NCBI GenBank assembly: GCA_027490725.1
Contig: JAIXXN010000050.1
Coordinates: 22,767-86,766 of the forward strand
Reading direction: 5' to 3'
Length of the DNA stretch: 64,000 nucleotides
Origin: Oxalobacteraceae bacterium
GTDB lineage: Bacteria; Pseudomonadota; Gammaproteobacteria; Burkholderiales; Burkholderiaceae_D
Translations under genes and position numbers: made by a program
Notes under the pieces: generated by a model
Databases searched by the model: none
Seen by the model: the letters and a program-made list of their open reading frames with translations, nothing else
What the model was told of the DNA's origin: nothing
Shown here: positions 26,513-36,264 of the stretch, piece after piece
Numbering within the stretch: position 1 is the stretch's first letter
Layout: every line of letters begins with the position of its first letter

Positions 26513-27227
26513 ACGCACGCTTGCAGCGCGGCAGCAGCGCTCCCAGCACGGCTTCACGCTGGTGGAAATTGCGATTGTGCTGCTGATCGTCGGCCTGCTC
26601 ATCGGCGGCATGATCGCCCCGCTGAGTTCCCAGCTGGACCAGAAAAAAACCACCGATACCCGGCTCGCCATGGACGAAGCGCGCGAAGCCCTGTTCGGCT
26701 TTGCACTACGTAATGGCTATCTCCCCTGCCCGGCCATTTCCGCCAGTAACGGACTGGAAGATCGCACCGGCAGTGCCTGCAACAAGCGTTACGGCCTGCT
26801 GCCGTGGGCAACGCTGGGCGTTGGCCGCCTCGACGGCTGGAACCGGGTGCTCGGCTACACCGTCACGCCAGCGTTCAGCGACAGCGTGGTGCTGTTCACG
26901 CTGAAGACCCCGCGCGACATCACCATCGCCACCCGCGATGCCAGCGGGCGCTTGCAGCCGCTCACGGAAAGCAATGACATTCCTGCTGCGCTGATCTCGT
27001 TCGGCAAGAATGGCTATGGCGCGTTCAGCGACCAGAACACCCGCCTTGGCGACCTCGGCGCCGGCAATGAGGACGAGAAACTCAATCTGCAGCAAGGTAA
27101 TGCCCTGATCAGCCGTGACCCGAGCGACGATGTGCGCGCCAGCGGCGGCACCTTCGACGACATCGTGCTGTGGATCTCGCCCAACATCCTGTACAACCGC
27201 ATGGTGGCGGCGCAGCGCCTGCCTTAA
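26502..27227 (+). CDS. Large pseudopilin with a conserved dicysteine motif
   Basis: A 241-residue prepilin: leader ending SQHG, then FTLVEIAIVLLIVGLLIGGM with Glu at +5. After a helix the protein has GYLPCPA (Cys76) and SACNKRYGLLPW (Cys93), a Cys pair about 17 apart followed by TLGVGRLDGWNRVLGY. The motif looks like a structural signature rather than the C-terminal disulfide loop of major pilins. The protein is larger than usual for a major subunit, so a tip or minor pseudopilin is likely. It is followed after 9 bp by the ABC permease gene. Confidence 0.8.
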   Translation: MNPERTLAARQQRSQHGFTLVEIAIVLLIVGLLIGGMIAPLSSQLDQKKTTDTRLAMDEAREALFGFALRNGYLPCPAISASNGLEDRTGSACNKRYGLLPWATLGVGRLDGWNRVLGYTVTPAFSDSVVLFTLKTPRDITIATRDASGRLQPLTESNDIPAALISFGKNGYGAFSDQNTRLGDLGAGNEDEKLNLQQGNALISRDPSDDVRASGGTFDDIVLWISPNILYNRMVAAQRLP

Positions 27228-27236
27228 GATCCCCCA

Positions 27237-27998
27237 ATGCACGCCAGCCTGACCATCGCCCGCTACACCTTGCTGGAAGCCCTGCGCAGTCGCTGGCTGT
27301 GGCTGCTGCTGCTATGTACCCTCGCAGCGCTCGCGCTGAGTACGCTGCTCGACGCGCTGGCCCTCACCGAGAGTCGCCAGTTACAAGTAGCCGTGCTGGC
27401 AGCCGTGCTGCGGGGTAGCAGTGTGTTTCTGGTGCTGATCTTCGTGCTCGGCAGCATGTCCCGCGAAGCCAGCGACAAGGGCCTGCAACTGCTGCTGGCA
27501 CAGGCGTATTCGCGCGCCGTCTATCTGGCCGGAAAACTGCTTGCCTATGCGGCACTGGCACTGCTGCCAGCCCTGCTGTTCGGCAGCCTGGCCGCGCTGG
27601 CCGCGCCAGCGGCACAGGCTGCGCTGTGGGCACTCGGCTTGCTCTGCGAATGCTGGATCATGGCCGCGTTTGCCGTCCTGTGCATGCTCAGTTTGCAGCA
27701 ATTGCCGGCCGCACTGGCGCTCTGCAGCGGTTTCTACCTGCTGGCACGCAGCATCGACACCTTGCAACTACTGGGCCACGGCGCACAAACGCAAGCGGCC
27801 AGCAGCGCCGTGGTTGCCCGGCTGATCGATCTGCTGGCCCTGCTCCTGCCCCATCTGGACCGCTACCCCCGCAGCGAATGGCTGGTGTATCACACCGGCA
27901 CGCTCGGCGATCTGGCCGGACTACTGATCCAGACCGCCATATTTCTCCTGCTACTGGTGCTGGCCGCGCTGGTCGATCTGTACCGCAAGCGGCTCTGA
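27237..27998 (+). CDS. ABC-2 type transporter permease within the pilus-like operon
   Basis: A 253-residue integral membrane protein with about six hydrophobic segments (around 18-38, 58-80, 98-120, 125-150, 155-175 and 225-247) and the N-terminal pattern TIARYTLLEALRSRWLW, typical of ABC-2 permeases. The REASDKGLQLLLAQAYSRAVYLAGKLL stretch after the second helix is the usual coupling region of this family. No ATPase is adjacent; the one at 15577 is the natural partner. Position between pseudopilin and TPR-like genes with 3-9 bp gaps argues that it is an operon member. Confidence 0.82.
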   Translation: MHASLTIARYTLLEALRSRWLWLLLLCTLAALALSTLLDALALTESRQLQVAVLAAVLRGSSVFLVLIFVLGSMSREASDKGLQLLLAQAYSRAVYLAGKLLAYAALALLPALLFGSLAALAAPAAQAALWALGLLCECWIMAAFAVLCMLSLQQLPAALALCSGFYLLARSIDTLQLLGHGAQTQAASSAVVARLIDLLALLLPHLDRYPRSEWLVYHTGTLGDLAGLLIQTAIFLLLLVLAALVDLYRKRL

Positions 27999-28001
27999 GC
28001 C

Positions 28002-28781
28002 ATGACGCTGCCCCTGCCTCCCGACGCTGGCCGGTCCGCCAGTTCCAGCCAGCAGCACGACGCTGCCACGCCGCCGCGCCGCCCGCCGGGCCGGATGCCA
28101 CGCTGGCTCACGCCCTTGTTGCTGCTGGCCGTGCTGTTACAGGGACTGTGGCAAAGTGTCCAGCCAGCGCCCCGTGCACAGGCCGCCGCACTGCAGCCAG
28201 CGCCGCCGCTGGCGCTGCTGCAGCTGGCCAGTCTGGGCGAGCCGGTAGCGCTGGCCAAAGCCCTCATGCTGTACGTGCAGAGTCACGATGAACAGGCCGC
28301 TGTCAGCATCGCCTTTGGCGCCCTCGATTACCCCAGGGTGCTGAGCTGGCTGCAGGCCAGTCTGGCACTCGATCCGCGCAGCCAGTACCCTTTGCTGGCA
28401 GCCAGCCAGGTGTATGCTGCCGTCAGCGACCCCGTGCGGGCGCGTCTGATGCTCGATTTTGTCTACGATCACTACCGCGCCGACCCGCAGCGGCGCTGGC
28501 CATGGCTAGCCCATGCGGCGCTGGTAGCGCGCCACCAGTTACACGATATGGCGCTGGCGCGCCGCTATGCCGAAGCCTTGCGCACCCAGGCAGGTGCCGC
28601 GCAACTGCCGGCCTGGGCCCGTGAACTGGAAATCTTTATTGCTGCCGATATGGATCAGGCCGAAAGTGCCCGTACTCTGATCGGCGCCCTGATTGCCAGC
28701 GGCCAGATCCGCGACCCGCACGAACTGGCTTTTCTGGCACAACGACTCGAACAACTCGCACCGCCCCACCCCAAGCGCTAA
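28002..28781 (+). CDS. Membrane-anchored helical repeat protein of unknown function
   Basis: A 259-residue protein with a Pro/Arg-rich N-terminus, one membrane helix at about 35-52 and an all-helical part made of TPR-like units (FGALDYPRVLSWLQASLALDPRS, MALARRYAEALRTQA). I do not recognise the family. It starts 3 bp after the ABC permease and precedes the prepilin gene, so it is probably expressed with the machine, perhaps as an accessory protein that binds pilin or another periplasmic partner. That role is inference. Confidence 0.7.
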   Translation: MTLPLPPDAGRSASSSQQHDAATPPRRPPGRMPRWLTPLLLLAVLLQGLWQSVQPAPRAQAAALQPAPPLALLQLASLGEPVALAKALMLYVQSHDEQAAVSIAFGALDYPRVLSWLQASLALDPRSQYPLLAASQVYAAVSDPVRARLMLDFVYDHYRADPQRRWPWLAHAALVARHQLHDMALARRYAEALRTQAGAAQLPAWARELEIFIAADMDQAESARTLIGALIASGQIRDPHELAFLAQRLEQLAPPHPKR

Positions 28782-28822
28782 CGCTTGCGGTAAGATAACG
28801 CCATTCGAAAGAAAGGAAAGCC

Positions 28823-29386
28823 ATGCGCCCACAACTTCTGCGTCAACCAGGTTTTACGCTGGTTGAAATTGCCATCGTTCTGGTTATTATCGGATTGCTG
28901 CTGGGCGGCGTGCTGAAAGGTCAGAGCCTGATCGACAGCGCCCGCGTGAAAAACATCGTCCAGCAATCAACCTCGCTCAGCGCCGCTGTGAATGCCTATC
29001 AGGACAAATTCCACGCCCTGCCCGGCGACGACGTGCAAGGCACCAGCCACGCCCCGGGTGCCACCGGCAACGGCAACGGCGATGGCCAGATCGATGAATA
29101 CCAGCTGGCACCCCAGCATCTGGCGCTGTCCGGCTTTATCACCGGTTCCTTTAACGGCAGCACCGATTTCATGACCAGTGCACAGGGCGGTGCGGTCTAC
29201 CTGTACAACGATGTGGTGGCCGGACGCGGCGGCAACGGTGTGCGCCTCGACAATCTGCCAGACAGCTTTGCCGAACAGGTCGACAGCAAGCTCGATGACG
29301 GCAAATACAATACCGGCTCGGTCCGCGCCAGCGGCCCCTACACCAATAACGGCAGCGTCATCCAGCGCACCGCCGTGTTTTTCTAA
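28823..29386 (+). CDS. Prepilin, candidate major subunit of the second machine
   Basis: A 187-residue prepilin with a 10-residue leader (MRPQLLRQPG) and core FTLVEIAIVLVIIGLLLGGVLKGQSLI with Glu at +5. A good ribosome site (GAAAGGAAAG) lies upstream, stronger than those of most genes here, which suits an abundant subunit. The globular part has LPGDDVQGTSHAPGATGNGNGDGQ, an Asp/Asn/Gly-rich loop that could bind calcium as in GspG. There is no cysteine at all, unlike MshA. It is the last gene of the block. Confidence 0.82.
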   Translation: MRPQLLRQPGFTLVEIAIVLVIIGLLLGGVLKGQSLIDSARVKNIVQQSTSLSAAVNAYQDKFHALPGDDVQGTSHAPGATGNGNGDGQIDEYQLAPQHLALSGFITGSFNGSTDFMTSAQGGAVYLYNDVVAGRGGNGVRLDNLPDSFAEQVDSKLDDGKYNTGSVRASGPYTNNGSVIQRTAVFF

Positions 29387-29512
29387 GCTTTTTCTGAGCT
29401 GTGGTATGGCGGGCGCCTGCGCGGCGTCCGCAGCAGAAAAACCCTTCCTGAAACAAGCGGGCTCCGCTACTATCAGCAGGCAATACGTTCAGTAGCGCCT
29501 CCGGGGTCAGGT

Positions 29513-32500
29513 TTGCAAGAAACTCAACATCATCGTTCCGCCACACTACGCAGTCAGCTGATCCTGCTGGGTTTGCTGTGCATACTGCCTGCCACGCTAG
29601 CGCTGGGAGTACTGTTCAGCCGCTACCAGCACTACCAGCACAGCGCCCTCACTGAACAGAGTCAGCAGACTGCACGGCTGGTGCAACACGCTATCGAACG
29701 CGATATCCAGCAGGCGCGCACCCTGTTACTGGCACTGAGTAGCCACCCGGCATTCCAGCAGGACGACCTGAGCGCACTCAGGCTGGAAGGCGCCCGTCTG
29801 CTCGAGCCGCAGGGCGCGATCGCCCAGATTCTGGTACAGGACCGCTCCGGCCAGAACGTGCTGCAACTGGGCAGCCCGCTGCCGGCCAGCCCGGATCCAG
29901 ACGTCAGCTTGCAACGGCTGGCGCCGCTGTTTGCCGGCGCCCGCACTAAACTCACCTGGCTAGAACTCGCTGGCCAGCATCTGCTGGCAGTCGATATTGC
30001 CGTCGGCGGCCCGGAAACCCCGCGTTACGTGCTGAGCGCCGTGTTCAGACCGGACTGGCTGGCGCGCCTGCTACGCGAGGAACAGCTGGCGCCCGACCAG
30101 CACATGAGCCTGTACGACGCGGACGGTTTTCTGCTGGCGGACGGGGGCGCACCCCGGCTGATCTGGACCCAGTTAGCCGAAGCCCATCTGCGCAGTCGTC
30201 GGCACGAGCGCACCAGCAATGTCGGCATGGCCGAGACCAGCGACCATCGGCACTATCTGGTGGTGATCAGCCGCAGCCCGCACAGCCTGACCAGCGTCGC
30301 AATCGCCAGCCCGCAGCAAGCACCGGCCAGTGGCTGGCTGGCCGAACTGGCCACGCTGGGCCAGCTCGCCGCGCTCGCCATTCTGCTGACCGCCATACTC
30401 GCCCTGTGGCTCGGTGGCCGGCTGGTGCGTGCCATGCAGCACCTCAGCAGCGCCACCCGGGCGCTGGCTGCCGGCCAGCCGTTTGTGCCGGGGCCGCCGC
30501 GCTTTCGCGAAGCTGGCGAGATTGCGCAGGCCATCCATACCGTCAAGGACAATCTGCGCCGCCATCAGGCCAGACTGGAGTCGCAGGTAGCCGAGCGTAC
30601 TGCCCAGCTGGAAAAAAACCGTAGCCAGCTGGAAACCCTGTATGCCACAGCGCCTGTCGGCCTGTGCTATGTCGATAGCGAACTGCGCTACGTGCGGCTC
30701 AACGAATTCCTCGCCGCGCTGAACCGCCAGCCCGTGGTCGCCCATCTGGGGCGCCATGTGGCCGACATGATCGCCGACGCCGACCTGCGCTGTACCGTGC
30801 TGGCCGACTACCGCACTGTGCTCGAGACCGGTCAGCCACTGACGGGACTGGAACGCTCCGGCCATCCGGAAACCTCGCCCGACCAGCTGCGCCACTGGGT
30901 GATCAGTTACTACCCGCAATTCGGCAGTGACGGGCGCATCGTCGGGATTACCGGCCTGATGCTGGACGTCACGCAACAGAAACGCATCGAAGCGGAGCTG
31001 CGCCAGTCGCGTCAACTGCTGCGCTCGGTGGTCGACAATATGCCGGCCATGATCTTCCTGAAACGCCTGCCCGACCTGCGCTACGAAATGTTCAACCGCT
31101 ACGGCGCCCAGTTGTACGATCGCGGCGATGGCGACGAGTTCCTGGGCCGTAGCGATGCCGATTTCCTGGCACCGGGCCAGGCCGCCGAATTTGCCAGAAC
31201 CGACCGCGAAGTACTGGCCGGCGCAGCCGATACGGTGGTGGAAATCCAGGAAGAACCGTTACGTAACAGTGCCGGCCAGACCCGCTATCTGACCACCCGT
31301 AAGGTCGCGCTGCGCGACGAACGGGGCGCCGCCACCCACGTGCTGGGGATTGCCATCGACATTACCGAGCGCAAACAGGCCAAAGAAGCGCTCACGGCCA
31401 GCCTGAACCAGCTGGCCGAACGCGAACAGTTCATCCGCACCGTGACCGACAATCTGCCCGGCATGGTGGCCTACTGGGATCAGCATTGGCACTGCCGCTT
31501 CGCCAACCGCTACCTGCTGGACTGGCTGGGGCTGGGCGCGGAGCAGGTGCTGGGGCAATCCATGGAGCAGGTACTGGGTGCCCGCCACGTGGCGCAACAC
31601 GCCCCCTATCTGCAGGCGGCCATGGCCGGTAGCGCACAGAGTTTCGGCGGACAGGTGCACGATAGCTCGGGCGCCAGCAAACACATCTGGGTCAACTATT
31701 TCCCCGACCTGACGCCCGGCGACGCGGTGCGCGGTCTGATCATGCTGGTATCGGACGTGACGGCGCTGAAGGAATCGGAACTGCATCTGCAGCAGCTTAA
31801 CGAAGAACTGATCACCGCGCGTGACCGCGCCGAAGCGGCCAGCCGCACCAAGAGTGAATTCCTGGCCAATATGAGCCATGAAATCCGCACCCCGATGAAT
31901 GCCATCATCGGTCTGGCGCGGCTGCTCGAAGAAGCGCGGCTGGGACCGCGCGAACGCGGCTATCTGGAGAAAATCGAACTGGCCACCCAGTCCCTGCTGG
32001 GGCTGGTCAACGATGTGCTGGACTTTTCCCGTGTCGAAGCGGGCCAGCTGACGCTGGAACATACCCCCTTCCGGCTCGAGCAACTACTGGCCAGCATCAG
32101 CGTACTGGTCAGCGGCAGCGCCTGCGACAAGGGCATCGAACTGATCTACGATATCGACCCGCAACTGCCCACCACGGTACGCGGTGACCCGATGCGGATC
32201 CAGCAGGTGTTACTGAATTTGCTGAGCAACGCCATCAAATTTACCGAACAGGGCGAAGTGGTGCTGCAGATCCGCCAGCACTGGCAGGCAGACCAGCTGT
32301 GGCTGACGTTTGCCGTGCGCGATACCGGCATCGGCATTCCGCCTACCCAGCAGGCACATATTTTCGATGCATTCATGCAGGCTGATAGCAGCACCAGCCG
32401 GCGCTTCGGCGGGACCGGACTGGGGCTGGCCATCTGCCGCCATCTCTCCGGTCTGATGGGCGGAAGCATCAGCCTGCGCAGCGAACCGGGTGCCGGTTCC

Positions 32501-34102
32501 GAATTCCTGTTCCGCTGCCCGCTCGAGCCGGTCGCTGCCAGCGGCGCAACGGGCGGCGAAACGAGCGGCGATACGGGAACGCCCGGTAGTAGCGTCAGCC
32601 CGGTGTGGCAGATACTGGTGCTGGATGCCCACGCCAGCGTGCGCGCAGTGCTACAGCAGACCTGCCAGCAACTGGGCTGGCAGGCCAGCAGCGCAGCCGA
32701 TCTGGCCAGTGCGGTCAGCTGGCTGGCCCAAGACCAGCGCCCTGACCTGATCATTCTCGGCGCCAGCCTGCTGCCCGAGCTCGACGCATACCAGCGTAGC
32801 GGCCAGCGCGACTGGCCACCCTTATTGCTGCTGGCCGGCGAGCAGAGTGCGGCCGCCCAGGCTGGCCAGCAAGGGGCGCACGGGATTGCTGCCGTCCTGC
32901 CCAAACCGGCCACCCCCACCCAGCTGCGCGAACAGGTCGAAGCGATACTGCGGCCCGGGTATGCCGTGCCCGGCACGCTGGAACTGAACAGCCACGCGCC
33001 GCTGCAGGGCCGTTTGCAGGATATGCGCATCCTGCTGGTCGAGGACAATGAAATCAATCAGGAAGTGGCGCTCTACATTCTGCAGCACGCCGGCGCGCTG
33101 GTGACCACGGTCAGCAATGGCCAACTGGCCGTGGAGCGGCTGCGCGCCAGTCCCGCACAGTTCGATCTGGTGCTGATGGATGTGCAGATGCCGGTACTGA
33201 ATGGCTACGATGCCACCCGCGCCATCCGCGCCAGCGGCGCACCGCTAGACCAGTTGCCGGTGGTGGCGATGACCGCCAACGTGATGGCGGAAGACCGGCG
33301 CCGCGCCAGCGAGGCCGGCATGAACGCCCATGTGGGCAAACCGATCGATGTGGAACAGCTGATTGCCGTCCTGAACCAGCTGGTACCCGCGCCGCGCCCG
33401 GCCAGCTTGCCAGCGCTGACCGTGCGTCCCGGCAGCGCCGTGCCCGGCCAGCCTGCGGACGGATACCGCGCGACGCCTGGCAACACGCCGGCCACCAGTC
33501 TGCCGGTGATTGCCGGCATTGATATGGCCACGGCGCTGGCACGACTGGGGGGTAATGCGGCCTTGCTGCTGTCCATGTTGCGCCGTTTCAACAGCGAACA
33601 CGCTGCCAGCAGCGCGCGCTTGCAGACTTTGCTGGCGCAGGGCGAACGGGTGCAGGCAGAACATCTGCTGCACCGTCTGCGCGGGGTGGCGGGCAATCTG
33701 GGCGCCCTGCAGGTTGCCGCCTGTTGTAGCCGCGCCGAGCAGTGTTTGCAGACCAGTCTGGACGATACCGCGCTCGATGTCCAGCTGGCCGCACTGGCGC
33801 AGGCCTTGCATGCGATCGCCGCGGCCACCCCGCCCGCCCCCACAGACATGGCCAGCGCTGGCGCAGGGTCCGGCGTTGTTGCGCCAGAAGCTTCCGCCGC
33901 CCAGTTGGCACAAACACTGGCGCCGCTGCAAACTTTACTTCAGAATAACAACCTGAAGGCACTGGATCTGCTGGCGCAACTGACCAGTACGCTGGCGCCG
34001 CAAGCACTCCCGGCCTCCCTGGTGAGCGCGATCGAAACACTGGATTTTGCGGCGGCGCTGACCATGCTTGACGAACTATTGCAGCGAAAGGGCAGTGCAT
34101 GA
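29513..34102 (+). CDS. Membrane hybrid histidine kinase with three PAS, two receivers and Hpt
   Basis: This 1529-residue kinase starts at a TTG (no ATG or GTG fits; GGGGTCAGG lies just upstream). Order: membrane helix about 15-35, periplasmic sensor, helix about 283-303, HAMP, three PAS domains (about 375-490, 505-625, 640-760), HisKA with [11 protein letters not shown] near 790, HATPase (NLLSNAIKF near 902, DTGIGIP near 937, GGTGLGLAI near 966). The first receiver (about 1032-1145) lacks the phospho-acceptor Asp (LIILGASLL). The second (about 1170-1290) is intact (LMDVQMP). A C-terminal Hpt has LHRLRG near 1387. It overlaps the cyclase gene by 4 bp, so the two likely form one phosphorelay. 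Confidence 0.9.
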   Translation: MQETQHHRSATLRSQLILLGLLCILPATLALGVLFSRYQHYQHSALTEQSQQTARLVQHAIERDIQQARTLLLALSSHPAFQQDDLSALRLEGARLLEPQGAIAQILVQDRSGQNVLQLGSPLPASPDPDVSLQRLAPLFAGARTKLTWLELAGQHLLAVDIAVGGPETPRYVLSAVFRPDWLARLLREEQLAPDQHMSLYDADGFLLADGGAPRLIWTQLAEAHLRSRRHERTSNVGMAETSDHRHYLVVISRSPHSLTSVAIASPQQAPASGWLAELATLGQLAALAILLTAILALWLGGRLVRAMQHLSSATRALAAGQPFVPGPPRFREAGEIAQAIHTVKDNLRRHQARLESQVAERTAQLEKNRSQLETLYATAPVGLCYVDSELRYVRLNEFLAALNRQPVVAHLGRHVADMIADADLRCTVLADYRTVLETGQPLTGLERSGHPETSPDQLRHWVISYYPQFGSDGRIVGITGLMLDVTQQKRIEAELRQSRQLLRSVVDNMPAMIFLKRLPDLRYEMFNRYGAQLYDRGDGDEFLGRSDADFLAPGQAAEFARTDREVLAGAADTVVEIQEEPLRNSAGQTRYLTTRKVALRDERGAATHVLGIAIDITERKQAKEALTASLNQLAEREQFIRTVTDNLPGMVAYWDQHWHCRFANRYLLDWLGLGAEQVLGQSMEQVLGARHVAQHAPYLQAAMAGSAQSFGGQVHDSSGASKHIWVNYFPDLTPGDAVRGLIMLVSDVTALKESELHLQQLNEELITARDRAEAASRTKSEFLANMSHEIRTPMNAIIGLARLLEEARLGPRERGYLEKIELATQSLLGLVNDVLDFSRVEAGQLTLEHTPFRLEQLLASISVLVSGSACDKGIELIYDIDPQLPTTVRGDPMRIQQVLLNLLSNAIKFTEQGEVVLQIRQHWQADQLWLTFAVRDTGIGIPPTQQAHIFDAFMQADSSTSRRFGGTGLGLAICRHLSGLMGGSISLRSEPGAGSEFLFRCPLEPVAASGATGGETSGDTGTPGSSVSPVWQILVLDAHASVRAVLQQTCQQLGWQASSAADLASAVSWLAQDQRPDLIILGASLLPELDAYQRSGQRDWPPLLLLAGEQSAAAQAGQQGAHGIAAVLPKPATPTQLREQVEAILRPGYAVPGTLELNSHAPLQGRLQDMRILLVEDNEINQEVALYILQHAGALVTTVSNGQLAVERLRASPAQFDLVLMDVQMPVLNGYDATRAIRASGAPLDQLPVVAMTANVMAEDRRRASEAGMNAHVGKPIDVEQLIAVLNQLVPAPRPASLPALTVRPGSAVPGQPADGYRATPGNTPATSLPVIAGIDMATALARLGGNAALLLSMLRRFNSEHAASSARLQTLLAQGERVQAEHLLHRLRGVAGNLGALQVAACCSRAEQCLQTSLDDTALDVQLAALAQALHAIAAATPPAPTDMASAGAGSGVVAPEASAAQLAQTLAPLQTLLQNNNLKALDLLAQLTSTLAPQALPASLVSAIETLDFAAALTMLDELLQRKGSA

Positions 34103-35049
34103 GCTGGACCAACCTGGCCTGGAACGGGCGGATACTGGTAGTCGATGACGCCATGGAAAATATCCAGATCCTGCACCACGCCTTGCGCGGCGAACACGAA
34201 GTGCTGTTTGCACTGGACGGTCCGCGCGCAATCGAGATGGCGCTGGCACAGCTACCCGACCTGATCCTGCTCGACGCGATGATGCCTGGCATGGATGGTT
34301 ATCAGGTGTGTGCCGCCTTGCGTGCCCATCCGGCGCTGCAGGATATTCCCGTGATTTTCGTCACCGCGCTGACCCACCCGGAAGATGAAACCCGCGCACT
34401 GGAAGCAGGCGCGGTGGATTTCATCAGCAAGCCCTTCAATGTCGCCGTGGTGCGCGCACGGGTACGCAGCCAGCTGACCATTAAGCGTCAGGCCGACGCG
34501 ATGCGCGAACTGAGCCGCACCGACAGCCTGACCGGGGTGGCCAACCGGCGCAATTTCAACCACACGCTGGAAGCGGAATGGCGCCGCTGCGCCCGTGCCG
34601 GCGCGGCCTTGTCGCTGATCATGATCGATATTGATCACTTCAAGCTCTATAACGATCACTACGGCCATCAGGCCGGCGATGTCTGCCTGCAGCAGGTCGG
34701 TCTGGCCTTGTCGAGCTGTGCAGCACGTCCGCAGGATCTGCTGGCGCGCTATGGTGGCGAAGAATTCGTACTATTGCTGCCGCAGGAGGCGCAACCGGGC
34801 GCCAGCGTGGTGGCGCAGCGGGTGCTCGAGACCCTGCGGCGTCTGCAGATCCCGCACGCCGGCTCGCCTACCGCACCGTTTGTTACGGCCAGTCTGGGCG
34901 TCTGCACCGTGCTGCCACCGTTCGAAGGACGCAGCAGCGACCAGCTGATCCGCACCGCCGACCAGCAACTGTACCGCGCCAAACAGAGCGGGCGTGACCG
35001 CGTCTGCGTGGCCGATCAGGACTGGGACGCGCCAGCGCTGACGCACTAG
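34099..35049 (+). CDS. Receiver-GGDEF response regulator, diguanylate cyclase
   Basis: A 316-residue response regulator. The receiver (about 10-125) has the acidic pair VDD, the acceptor Asp in LILLDAMMPGMDG and the Lys in ISKPFN. The GGDEF domain (about 145-305) has GGEEF, and an inhibitory I-site RPQD five residues before it, so c-di-GMP synthesis is expected with product inhibition. It is translationally coupled to the hybrid kinase, the likely phosphate donor. It ends the plus-strand series, and its product could feed the MshEN domain of MshE nearby. Confidence 0.92.
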   Translation: MSWTNLAWNGRILVVDDAMENIQILHHALRGEHEVLFALDGPRAIEMALAQLPDLILLDAMMPGMDGYQVCAALRAHPALQDIPVIFVTALTHPEDETRALEAGAVDFISKPFNVAVVRARVRSQLTIKRQADAMRELSRTDSLTGVANRRNFNHTLEAEWRRCARAGAALSLIMIDIDHFKLYNDHYGHQAGDVCLQQVGLALSSCAARPQDLLARYGGEEFVLLLPQEAQPGASVVAQRVLETLRRLQIPHAGSPTAPFVTASLGVCTVLPPFEGRSSDQLIRTADQQLYRAKQSGRDRVCVADQDWDAPALTH

Positions 35050-35109
35050 CGCGCAACACCACACCGGCCCGGCCGGCCCTGCGCGTCCGGCAGGCCGGCG
35101 TGGCGCACT

Positions 35110-36255
35110 TCAGGCGTGTTCGGCAAAGGCTGGCTGCGCTGCGAAGCGCTGCAGATGGTGCTCCACATCACCCAGCGTCAGATCGATCATGGTCAGCCGC
35201 TTGAACAGATGGGCTGCCTGCAGTTCGTCCGTCACCCCCATGCCGCCATGCAGTTGTACCGCCTGCTGGCCGATAAACTTGGCGGCCTGGCCGATTCTGA
35301 CTTTGGCCGCCGACACGGCACTGCGCCGCTGTGCCGCATCGCTGCCATCCTGACGGGCCGCGGCCAGCATGGCCATCGAACGGGCCTGTTCGAGGTGGAT
35401 GTACATATCGGCCATGCGGTGCTGCAAAGCCTGGAAACTGCCGAGCGGGGTGCCGAACTGCTGGCGCGTCTTCAGGTAATCCAGTGTGGCAGCAAACAGC
35501 GCATCCATCGCCCCTACCGCTTCGGCACACAGCAAAGTCACGCCGTAATCAGCGGCCTGATCGAGCAAAGCCTGCGCCGCACTGCCCTGCGCCAGTAGTG
35601 CCGAGGCCGGCACCTGCAGCTCGGACAGTGTCACCGTGGCGGCACGCTGACCGTCGATGGTGCGCCCGTCGCGCCGCGTCAGACCGGGCGTGTCGGCAGC
35701 CACCACGAACAGCGCCAGCGCAGCGCTGCTGACGGGATCCTGCGCAGCGCCATCACGCGCCGAGACGATCAGCGCTCCCGCCTGTGCACCATGAATCACC
35801 ACGCTCTTTTCACCATTCAGCCGGTAGCCGTCGGCATTGCGCTGGTAGCTGGTGCGCAGGTCCAGCAGATCATAGCGACTATGCCGCTCGCCCAGCGCAC
35901 AGGCCAGTTTGAGTTCGCCACTGGCGACCTGTTCCAGCAAGCCGCCCTGATTGCCGGCCAGACGCAGAAATTCGGCGCCCCACACGGTGGCAAAATACGG
36001 CTCGACCACCAGCGCGCGCCCCAATTCCTGCATCACCACCCACAGGTCCACCGCACCACCATTAAACCCGCCATGCTGCTCGGGTACCGGCAAGGCCGTC
36101 ATGCCCAGTTCTACCAGCGTCTGCCAAGCTGAATCGCTAACCCCGGCTGCACTATGGATGATCTGGCGCCGCGTGTCGTGAGCATAATCCTTGTCAGCCC
36201 AGCGGCGCAGTGCATCGGCAAACTGTTGCTGTTCTTCGCGCAATTGAAAGTCCAT
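35110..36255 (-). CDS. Acyl-CoA dehydrogenase, small-subunit type
   Basis: A 381-residue flavin-dependent acyl-CoA dehydrogenase. The N-terminal helical domain begins MDFQLREEQQQFADALRRW, the central beta domain includes YRLNGEKSVVIHG, and the C-terminal helices hold RQQFGTPLGSFQALQHRMADM and QLHGGMGVTDE. It starts 9 bp after the partner gene at 36265-37455 and is probably co-transcribed. Such pairs (as in PimC/PimD) can form heteromers acting on unusual acyl-CoAs. The substrate cannot be told from sequence. Confidence 0.88.
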   Translation of the reverse strand: MDFQLREEQQQFADALRRWADKDYAHDTRRQIIHSAAGVSDSAWQTLVELGMTALPVPEQHGGFNGGAVDLWVVMQELGRALVVEPYFATVWGAEFLRLAGNQGGLLEQVASGELKLACALGERHSRYDLLDLRTSYQRNADGYRLNGEKSVVIHGAQAGALIVSARDGAAQDPVSSAALALFVVAADTPGLTRRDGRTIDGQRAATVTLSELQVPASALLAQGSAAQALLDQAADYGVTLLCAEAVGAMDALFAATLDYLKTRQQFGTPLGSFQALQHRMADMYIHLEQARSMAMLAAARQDGSDAAQRRSAVSAAKVRIGQAAKFIGQQAVQLHGGMGVTDELQAAHLFKRLTMIDLTLGDVEHHLQRFAAQPAFAEHA

Positions 36256-36264
36256 GGCTGCCCC

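Noticed and set aside
15577..29386. The second machine as a plain T2SS
   Set aside because: No GspC, no GspG-H-I-J-K set; ExeA-like, MshN-like and MshL-like parts point to an MSHA-related machine.
35050..35109. Terminator between the cyclase and acyl-CoA dehydrogenase genes
   Set aside because: A GC-rich stem with a bulge (GCCGGCC, GGCCGGC) is possible but has no T run on either strand, so I do not call it.
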